Part shown: piece by piece, positions 1 to 5,072 of the stretch
Numbering within the stretch: the stretch's first letter is position 1
How the letters are laid out: every line of letters starts with the position of its first letter
Notes under the pieces: generated by a model
What the model was told of the DNA's origin: nothing
What the model saw: the letters and a program-made list of their open reading frames with translations, nothing else
The model's database searches: none
Made by a program: the position numbers and the translations under genes
Assembly: GCA_029939015.1 (NCBI GenBank)
Contig: JAOZTV010000234.1
Coordinates: forward strand, 1 to 5,072
Source of the DNA: Candidatus Aminicenantota bacterium
GTDB lineage: Bacteria; Acidobacteriota; Aminicenantia; UBA2199
Reading direction: 5' to 3'
Length of the DNA stretch: 5,072 nt

Positions 1-2414
1 CCCATATTTCCTACATTTTTAATTGACATTTTTATCCATTTTTCCTGATTGGCATAAGTCTCGTCAACAACATCCTGGCATTTTATATAAGATTCATAAT
101 CAGCAAGTAGCATATAATTATCACCATGATTTAGTAGAGAATCAACGATTGGTTGAAAAAGACTTGTATCACCGTTTGAAAAAAAACCGTTTTTAATCAT
201 ATCCAATGTCTGTTTGAGCTCTTTATTTTTATTATAATAATCCCATGGGTTATAATTTTCAGATTTTAATTTTTCAACTCCAGTATCATCTAAACCAAAA
301 ATGAAAATATTTTCATCTCCGACCTCTTCTTTAATCTCAATATTTGCACCATCAAGTGTACCAATCGTAAGAGCACCATTTAAGGCAAATTTCATATTTC
401 CAGTTCCAGATGCTTCCAGACCTGCTGTTGATGTCTGTTGTGAAAGGTCTGCTGCAGGGATTATTTTTTCTGCATTTGAAACGGCATAATTTCTGAGAAA
501 TACAACCTTAAGTCTATCTCCAATATCAGGGTCATTATTTACTATATCACCTATAGAATTTATAAGTTTAATAATTAATTTTGCCATATAATAACCAGGG
601 GCTGCCTTTCCTGCAAAAATAACAGTTCTTGCCTGAAATGCATTATTCGGATTTGCTTTAATTCTATTATATCTCGTAATAACCGATAATACATTAAGTA
701 GTTGTCTCTTATATTCATGTATTCGTTTAATATGACAATCAAAAATTGAGTTTGTATTAACTTTTATACCATTTCTATCGAGGATGTATTTTTGTAATTT
801 TATCTTATTTGTTTTTTTTATTTTTGTCCATGCATTTCTGAAAGTCTTATTTTCAGCGAAAGGGAGTATTTTTTTTAAATCAGATAGGTTTACTACCCAA
901 TCGTCTCCAATTTTTGAACTAATTAGGTCTGATAAATTGGGATTGCATAATTTTAGCCATCTTCTTTGAGTTATACCATTTGTCTTATTATTGAACTTTT
1001 CTGGAAATAGTTTATAAAAATTTGCAAAAACACTTTTTTTAATTATTTCGGTATGCAGAGCTGCCACTCCATTTAATGAATGGCTGCCAATTATTGCAAG
1101 ATTTGCCATTCTTACCTGTTTATTCACTCCCTCTTCTATGATTGAAAGGCTTCTTAGCATTTGATCATTAGAGTCTATTATAAGCTTTATCCCTTCAAGA
1201 AACCTATGATTTATTTCATAAATTAACTGCATATGTCTCGGAAGCAAATTAGTCATCAAGTTAACTGACCATTTTTCTAAGGCTTCAGGTAATACTGTAT
1301 GATTTGTATATCCATAGGTTTCAGTAGTTACTTTCCATGAATAATCCCAACCTAAGCCTTCAATATCAACTAAAATCCTCATTAGTTCAGGAATTGCAAT
1401 TGCAGGATGTGTATCGTTTAACTGAATTGCAACTTTTCTTGAAAACTTATCATAATTTGAATGTTTCTCTTTATATTCTTTAATAATATCCTGCAAGGTA
1501 GCAGAAACAAAAAAATATTCCTGTTTTAACCTAAGTTCTTTTCCCTCAATAACATTATCATTTGGGTATAAAACTTTTGAAATATTTTCTGAAGATGATT
1601 TTTCAGCAACAGCCTTTTCATAATCACCATCGTTAAAATACTGTAAGTTAAATTCTCTTGAAGATTTAGCAGACCAAAGCCTCAAATTATTAACCGTTCT
1701 ACAATTATATCCGGGGATCATCGTATCATAGGCCATTGCCATAACTTTTTCAGTATTAACCCATCTCTGTCTTAAATTCCCAACATTATCACAATAGTCT
1801 TCTACTGAGCCATAGAAATTAACAGGATATAAGAGCTCAGGTCTTTGAAATTCCCATGGATTCCCATATCTTAACCAATTGTCGGCCTGTTCAAGCTGAT
1901 AACCGTCTTCTACCATTTGAAAAAATATCCCAAATTCATATCTAATCCCATAACCTGTAGCTGGTAATTGGAGAGTAGCCATTGAGTCTAAAAAACATGC
2001 TGCCAATCTTCCAAGCCCACCATTTCCAAGACCTGCATCAAATTCCATCTCTCTTATTTCTTCAAGATTATATCCTAGTTCTTTGATAGCCTTATTTGTG
2101 TTGTCGAAGATATCAAGATTTATCAAACTATTTCCCAAAGCTCTTCCTATTAAAAACTCAAGAGAAAGGTAGTATATTTTTTTTGGGTCTTCTTTATAAT
2201 ATGTATTAAGTGTCTCTGTGCGTCTTTGAACCAGTCTGTCACGAACAGTATGAGCAAGACTGAAAAATTTATCCCTCTCCGTTGCCGTATGTGAGTTCTT
2301 TGCAAGTGAATATTCCAGATGGTTAATAAAGCTTTTTTTTAGAGAATTAACATCGTTTCCTTTTAATTCGTTTGTTTCAGGTGTTAAATTATGCTTTTGT
2401 TTGTTTGTAGTCAT
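1..2414 (-). CDS. glgP: Glycogen/starch (alpha-glucan) phosphorylase, GT35 family, C-terminus cut by the window edge
   Basis: The enzyme removes glucose units from the non-reducing ends of alpha-1,4-glucan with inorganic phosphate, giving glucose-1-phosphate in the cytoplasm. I translated an uninterrupted frame of 804 codons plus two bases. Family landmarks in order are SLEFLIGR (84-91), GLGNGGLGRLAACFLDS (128-144), LNDTHPAIAIPE (332-343), YTNHTVLPEAL with the active-site His372, KTNGITQRRW (477-486), KRIHEYKRQ (563-571; phosphate/PLP-site Lys563, Arg564, Lys569) and EASGTGNMK (667-675), in which Lys675 carries pyridoxal phosphate. Spacing matches rabbit muscle phosphorylase with a shift of about five residues. 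The last codons read IKNVGNM(G), corresponding to the segment just before the usual KFSSDRTI, so only about 20-30 residues should be missing. The N-terminus has no counterpart of the Ser14 region of animal enzymes, as expected for a bacterial protein. The start at 2414 is preferred over an adjacent ATG at 2417 because AGGAGG lies 5 bases upstream of it and only 2 from the other. The gene overlaps glgX and is probably its co-transcribed partner. MalP (maltodextrin phosphorylase) is the same family; substrate preference cannot be read here, but pairing with glgX favours glycogen. Confidence 0.97.
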   Translation of the reverse strand, partial: MTTNKQKHNLTPETNELKGNDVNSLKKSFINHLEYSLAKNSHTATERDKFFSLAHTVRDRLVQRRTETLNTYYKEDPKKIYYLSLEFLIGRALGNSLINLDIFDNTNKAIKELGYNLEEIREMEFDAGLGNGGLGRLAACFLDSMATLQLPATGYGIRYEFGIFFQMVEDGYQLEQADNWLRYGNPWEFQRPELLYPVNFYGSVEDYCDNVGNLRQRWVNTEKVMAMAYDTMIPGYNCRTVNNLRLWSAKSSREFNLQYFNDGDYEKAVAEKSSSENISKVLYPNDNVIEGKELRLKQEYFFVSATLQDIIKEYKEKHSNYDKFSRKVAIQLNDTHPAIAIPELMRILVDIEGLGWDYSWKVTTETYGYTNHTVLPEALEKWSVNLMTNLLPRHMQLIYEINHRFLEGIKLIIDSNDQMLRSLSIIEEGVNKQVRMANLAIIGSHSLNGVAALHTEIIKKSVFANFYKLFPEKFNNKTNGITQRRWLKLCNPNLSDLISSKIGDDWVVNLSDLKKILPFAENKTFRNAWTKIKKTNKIKLQKYILDRNGIKVNTNSIFDCHIKRIHEYKRQLLNVLSVITRYNRIKANPNNAFQARTVIFAGKAAPGYYMAKLIIKLINSIGDIVNNDPDIGDRLKVVFLRNYAVSNAEKIIPAADLSQQTSTAGLEASGTGNMKFALNGALTIGTLDGANIEIKEEVGDENIFIFGLDDTGVEKLKSENYNPWDYYNKNKELKQTLDMIKNGFFSNGDTSLFQPIVDSLLNHGDNYMLLADYESYIKCQDVVDETYANQEKWIKMSIKNVGNM

Positions 2415-4479
2415 CATTTCCTCCTAAAATTTTTAAAACAATTATACTTTTCTCTTTTATATTTATTTTTTTATTTATTTTTTCTGTTTCCATTCTTGAC
2501 GAATGTGTCATATTTGTGTCAATAATTTTTTTCCAGATATTTTTCCCAATAGGCAGATCAAAAGAGACATTTATATTATTACTGTTAAAAAGAATAATGA
2601 TTTTTTGTTGTTCAATGTTTTTTAATAATACACCTATGGCAAGATTTTTTCCTTTCCAGTCAGGAGGATTTTTCTCTGGGCCAAACCATCTTATTTCTAT
2701 GTCTTTTTTATCCTTATGTTCTTTATAAAAATTTCTATCAAAAAAAGATGACAAAGACTTTCTTAATTTTATTATTTCCTTAAAAAAACCAAATATTTCT
2801 CTGTTTTTTTCTATAAACCCCCAATTAAACCATGAAATTTCATTGTCCTGACAATATGGGTTATTATTCCCTTTTTGAGTTCTTAAAAATTCATCGCCAC
2901 CATTTATCATTGGAGTACCAAGAGATAAAAAAAGTGTTGTAAGCAGGTTTTTTGCCTGTTTTATCCTTAGTTGATTGATTTTATCGTCTGTGGTCTCTCC
3001 TTCAACACCATGATTAAAATTAAAATTATTATTGTCCCCATCCTCATTATTATGACCATTTTCTAAATTATGTTTTTTATTATATGAAAGCCAATCCCAC
3101 ATAGTATATCCGTCATGACTGAAAATAAAATTTATGCTCTGTTGAGGTTTACGCCCATTTGATAAAAGGTCTGAACTTCCGGTAATCCTAGTTGCAAAAT
3201 TTCCAAGAGAGCCATCATCTCCTCTCCAAAATTTCCTTATATCATCTCTGTATTTCCCATTCCACTCTGCCCATCTACCTTTAAAGCCTCCAACCTGATA
3301 TCCGCCTCCTGCATCCCAGGCCTCTGCAATAATTTTAGTATCCCTTAACAAAGGTGATTCTTCAATTCTTCTTATTAATGGTGAATAATCAAGAAGTATG
3401 CCTTTCTCGTCCCGGTTTAATGCAGAAGCAAGATCAAACCTAAAGCCATCTACATGCATCTCCAAAACCCAGTAATGAAGACAATCAAGAATAAAATTGC
3501 TAACTATTGGATGATTAGCGTTAAATGTGTTACCACAGCCAGTATAGTCAAGATAATCACCAGTTTTAGTATCTGTCATATAATAAATATTATTATCTAT
3601 CCCCTTGAAACTAAGTATTTTATCTAATTTATCACCTTCAACACTATGATTAAATACAATGTCGATAATAATTTCGATTCCTGCTTTATGAAGTTCTTTA
3701 ACCATCTGTTTAAATTCAACAACTTGTTTTTCTGCCATAGTTGCATATCTACCATTTGGAGCAAAAAAGCCAAGAGTATTATATCCCCAGTAATTATTCA
3801 AAACTTCATTGGAATCCGGTTTTTTTCTATTATCATTATAGGAACTAAATTCATTTACAGGTAATAATTCAATTGCTGTAATACCAAGTTCTTTTAAATA
3901 AGGAATTTTTTCTACCAATCCGCCATAGGTACCTGGTGATTTTACACCAGAACTCTTATGGTTAGTCAAACCCCTTAAATTTGTCTCATAAATAATAGTA
4001 TCTTTTAAGGGAATATTAAGTGGTTTGTCGTTTTCCCAGTCAAAATCATTTGAACAGATAATACACTTAGCCATATTGCCAGGTTCTGAAAAATATTTTT
4101 GAGATTTATTATTCTTATCTTCTGGATATGAATTAACACTTCCTGTTATTGCTTTAGCATAGGGATCCAATAAGAGTGCATCTTTATTAAATAATAAACC
4201 AGATTCAGGATTATAAACGCCATCCATTTTCCACAAATAGTGCCATCTTTCTGATATACCTTCAATAAAAATATACCAGACATCACCAATCCTATTTGTT
4301 TTTTTGTTTAATTCAAAAACATAGTCCGGTGATTTGCTGTTTTTATCTTTAAATAGAACTATCCATGCTTTTGAAGCATTTCTACTGAATATGGAAAACA
4401 ATACGCCATTTTTTTTTAATATTGCACCATATTTTATGTCTTTAAAGTCAGGTTGGACGCCAATCTTAACAATATCCAT
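2389..4479 (-). CDS. glgX: Glycogen debranching enzyme GlgX / isoamylase-type alpha-1,6-glucosidase (GH13_11)
   Basis: The 696-residue cytoplasmic enzyme hydrolyses alpha-1,6 branches of glycogen, typically the short stubs left by phosphorylase. An N-terminal CBM48-like beta domain covers about residues 15-110 (GVLFSIFSRNASKAWIVLF). A GH13 barrel follows at about 160-575: YETNLRGLT (164-172), LGITAIELLPVNEF (198-211), GYNTLGFFAPNGRYA (232-246) and region I DIVFNH (273-278). Next come region II GFRFDL with the nucleophile Asp349, region III AEAWD with the acid/base Glu386, and region IV FSHDG with the transition-state stabiliser Asp456. The segments KHNLENG and NPYCQDNEISWFNW (about 540-553) are characteristic of the GlgX/TreX branch of GH13. 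A C-terminal beta domain closes the protein. All catalytic residues are present and the length is normal for the family (about 650-720). The ATG lies one base after the upstream stop codon and has no clear Shine-Dalgarno sequence, so translation probably depends on coupling to the kinase gene. The 3' end overlaps glgP. An Asn-rich run near 477-489 lies in a normally Asn-rich family loop and is probably exaggerated by the AT bias. Archaeal-style TreX and plant-type isoamylase activities are the main alternatives. Confidence 0.97.
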   Translation of the reverse strand: MDIVKIGVQPDFKDIKYGAILKKNGVLFSIFSRNASKAWIVLFKDKNSKSPDYVFELNKKTNRIGDVWYIFIEGISERWHYLWKMDGVYNPESGLLFNKDALLLDPYAKAITGSVNSYPEDKNNKSQKYFSEPGNMAKCIICSNDFDWENDKPLNIPLKDTIIYETNLRGLTNHKSSGVKSPGTYGGLVEKIPYLKELGITAIELLPVNEFSSYNDNRKKPDSNEVLNNYWGYNTLGFFAPNGRYATMAEKQVVEFKQMVKELHKAGIEIIIDIVFNHSVEGDKLDKILSFKGIDNNIYYMTDTKTGDYLDYTGCGNTFNANHPIVSNFILDCLHYWVLEMHVDGFRFDLASALNRDEKGILLDYSPLIRRIEESPLLRDTKIIAEAWDAGGGYQVGGFKGRWAEWNGKYRDDIRKFWRGDDGSLGNFATRITGSSDLLSNGRKPQQSINFIFSHDGYTMWDWLSYNKKHNLENGHNNEDGDNNNFNFNHGVEGETTDDKINQLRIKQAKNLLTTLFLSLGTPMINGGDEFLRTQKGNNNPYCQDNEISWFNWGFIEKNREIFGFFKEIIKLRKSLSSFFDRNFYKEHKDKKDIEIRWFGPEKNPPDWKGKNLAIGVLLKNIEQQKIIILFNSNNINVSFDLPIGKNIWKKIIDTNMTHSSRMETEKINKKINIKEKSIIVLKILGGNDDYKQTKA
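2420..2425 (-). promoter_or_regulatory. Ribosome binding site of glgP, embedded in the glgX coding sequence
   Basis: On the minus strand the sequence reads AGGAGG AAATG ATG. The perfect Shine-Dalgarno hexamer also supplies the last base of a Leu codon, a Gly codon and the first two bases of a second Gly codon in glgX (ILGGND). It lies 5 bases before the ATG at 2414 and only 2 before the ATG at 2417, which decides the start in favour of 2414. It is the only strong Shine-Dalgarno sequence at a gene start in the window, so glgP may be translated more efficiently than glgX from the shared message. Confidence 0.85.
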
Positions 4480-4483
4480 TTTA
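4477..4483 (-). other. Stop/start junction between the kinase gene and glgX, a probable translational coupling site
   Basis: The minus strand reads TAA A ATG: the kinase stop codon is separated from the glgX start by one base. The 20 bases upstream are almost only A and T, with no purine-rich Shine-Dalgarno sequence. A ribosome finishing the kinase could reinitiate directly on glgX. That coupling occurs here is inferred from the spacing and the missing binding site. Confidence 0.6.
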
Positions 4484-5072
4484 TTTATTATTAAAAATCT
4501 TTTTTATAGTTTTTGACAATAATTCAACACTATATGGTTTTTTAATATATTTTGAAACTCCAAGCCTAATTGCTTCAGACACCCTGTCTGTTTCAGAAAA
4601 ACCACTGACAACAACCGTTTTTTGCATAGGATTTATCTTTAGTACTTCTCTATAGGTATCAAGCCCGTCAATGCCCGGATCCATTATCATGTCTAATAGC
4701 AAAAGATCCATCTTGTTTTTCTTTAAAAAATCAATTGCTGCTTCTCCACTTTCAACAATATGTACCGAATAACCAATCCTTGTCAGAATATCATAAGCTA
4801 GCTCACGCTGTTCTAATACATCGTCAATTACAAGGATTTTTTCTCCGTTTCCTGTATATTCATTAATATCAAACTCATCGTCGGCTCTGCTTAATTCTCT
4901 GTTTGTTACAGGAAAATAGAGAGAAAAAACCGTACCTTTCCCAAGAACACTTTTTATGTCTATAAATCCCTTATGGTCTTTTATCGTACCCCATACAACG
5001 GGCATTCCAAGGCCTGTCCCACTTTTGCCCATTTTCTTTTTTGTATAGAAAGGCTCAAATATTCTTTCAATA
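4481..5072 (-). CDS. Hybrid sensor histidine kinase, C-terminal part: end of the ATPase domain plus a receiver domain (N-terminus beyond the window)
   Basis: Only the last 196 codons are in the window; the frame is open to the right edge. Codons upstream of the internal Met at 5032 encode IFEPFYTKKK, the F-box of a HATPase_c domain, so that Met is not the start. The G2 ATP-lid motif GTGLGM follows at fragment residues 18-23, and the domain ends with GKGTVFSLYFP (about 44-54). A linker of about 20 acidic/polar residues leads to a receiver domain (about 78-193). Its acidic pair is Asp83-Asp84 (VIDD), the predicted phospho-acceptor is Asp127 (codon 4691-4693), the switch Ser is at 156 (VVSG), and the conserved Lys178 is followed by Pro (KKPY). 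The acceptor loop has one residue more than usual (DMIMDPGIDG). The sensor, dimerisation histidine and G1/N boxes lie outside, so the signal and the membrane location are unknown. The protein would autophosphorylate on His and pass phosphate to its own receiver or on to a partner. The gene ends one base before glgX, which suggests co-transcription. A role in controlling glycogen breakdown is inference only. Confidence 0.96.
   Translation of the reverse strand, partial: IERIFEPFYTKKKMGKSGTGLGMPVVWGTIKDHKGFIDIKSVLGKGTVFSLYFPVTNRELSRADDEFDINEYTGNGEKILVIDDVLEQRELAYDILTRIGYSVHIVESGEAAIDFLKKNKMDLLLLDMIMDPGIDGLDTYREVLKINPMQKTVVVSGFSETDRVSEAIRLGVSKYIKKPYSVELLSKTIKKIFNNK

Noticed and set aside
301..489. 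Small plus-strand open frame opposite glgP
   Set aside because: It is antisense to the most conserved part of glgP (the PLP-lysine motif), has no recognisable domain and no convincing binding site. It is a shadow of the real gene.
784..969. Plus-strand open frame with a hydrophobic, Phe-rich N-terminus resembling a membrane peptide
   Set aside because: The Phe-rich stretch is the complement of Lys-rich codons in glgP (AAA read as TTT). Nothing supports a gene.
1..2414. Possible frameshift or pseudogene in glgP, because no stop codon ends it in the window
   Set aside because: Codon-by-codon reading shows one continuous frame with every family motif in register. The missing stop is due only to the window edge.
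2490..2520. TTGACA-like -35 element on the minus strand inside the glgX 3' end, which might drive glgP alone
   Set aside because: No TATAAT-like -10 element lies at about 17 bases spacing (the position reads TCAAGA), and the bases are explained by conventional glgX codons.
2516..2728. Plus-strand open frame opposite the 3' part of glgX
   Set aside because: Antisense shadow of the glgX C-terminal domain; its hydrophobic and Phe-rich content follows from the AT-rich complement.
3646..3864. Plus-strand open frame opposite the middle of glgX
   Set aside because: Antisense to conserved GH13 motifs (region I and GYNTLGFFAP), so the reading is dictated by glgX.
4409..4417. T-run on the plus strand as an intrinsic terminator
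   Set aside because: No GC-rich stem precedes it. It is an A tract within glgX codons on the coding strand.
4334..4516. Plus-strand open frame across the glgX start
   Set aside because: Antisense to the CBM48-like region and the gene junction; no domain and no Shine-Dalgarno sequence.

Overview
The window is densely coding and all on the minus strand. Three consecutive genes read right to left: the 3' end of a hybrid sensor histidine kinase (right edge to 4481), a complete glycogen debranching enzyme of the GlgX/isoamylase type (4479 to 2389), and a glycogen phosphorylase (2414 to the left edge, cut just before its C-terminus). The first two are separated by a single base. The last two overlap by 26 bases. 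There is no intergenic stretch, no RNA gene, no mobile element and no repeat array that I can support.

The DNA is AT-rich (roughly one third G+C by eye), with many A/T homopolymers and Asn/Lys/Ile-rich proteins. The organism is a bacterium. The kinase has a C-terminal receiver domain whose phospho-acceptor segment reads DMIMDPGIDG, followed by DTYREVL and VVSGFSETDRV. From memory this wording is common in hybrid kinases of Desulfobacterota (former Deltaproteobacteria). I therefore lean towards an AT-rich member of that group, with low confidence and no search to support it.

The two metabolic genes form a coherent glycogen-breakdown unit. Phosphorylase shortens the outer chains of glycogen to glucose-1-phosphate and stops a few residues from each branch point. 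GlgX hydrolyses the alpha-1,6 linkages of the short stubs, so that phosphorylase can continue. The tight junctions imply one transcript, kinase to glgX to glgP, with the promoter upstream of (to the right of) the window and translational coupling at both junctions. A terminator, if any, lies beyond the left edge or after later genes.

I do not see an undescribed system here. The points most worth a second look are the physical linkage of a hybrid kinase to glycogen breakdown, the one-residue insertion in its receiver acceptor loop, and the nested glgX/glgP start.
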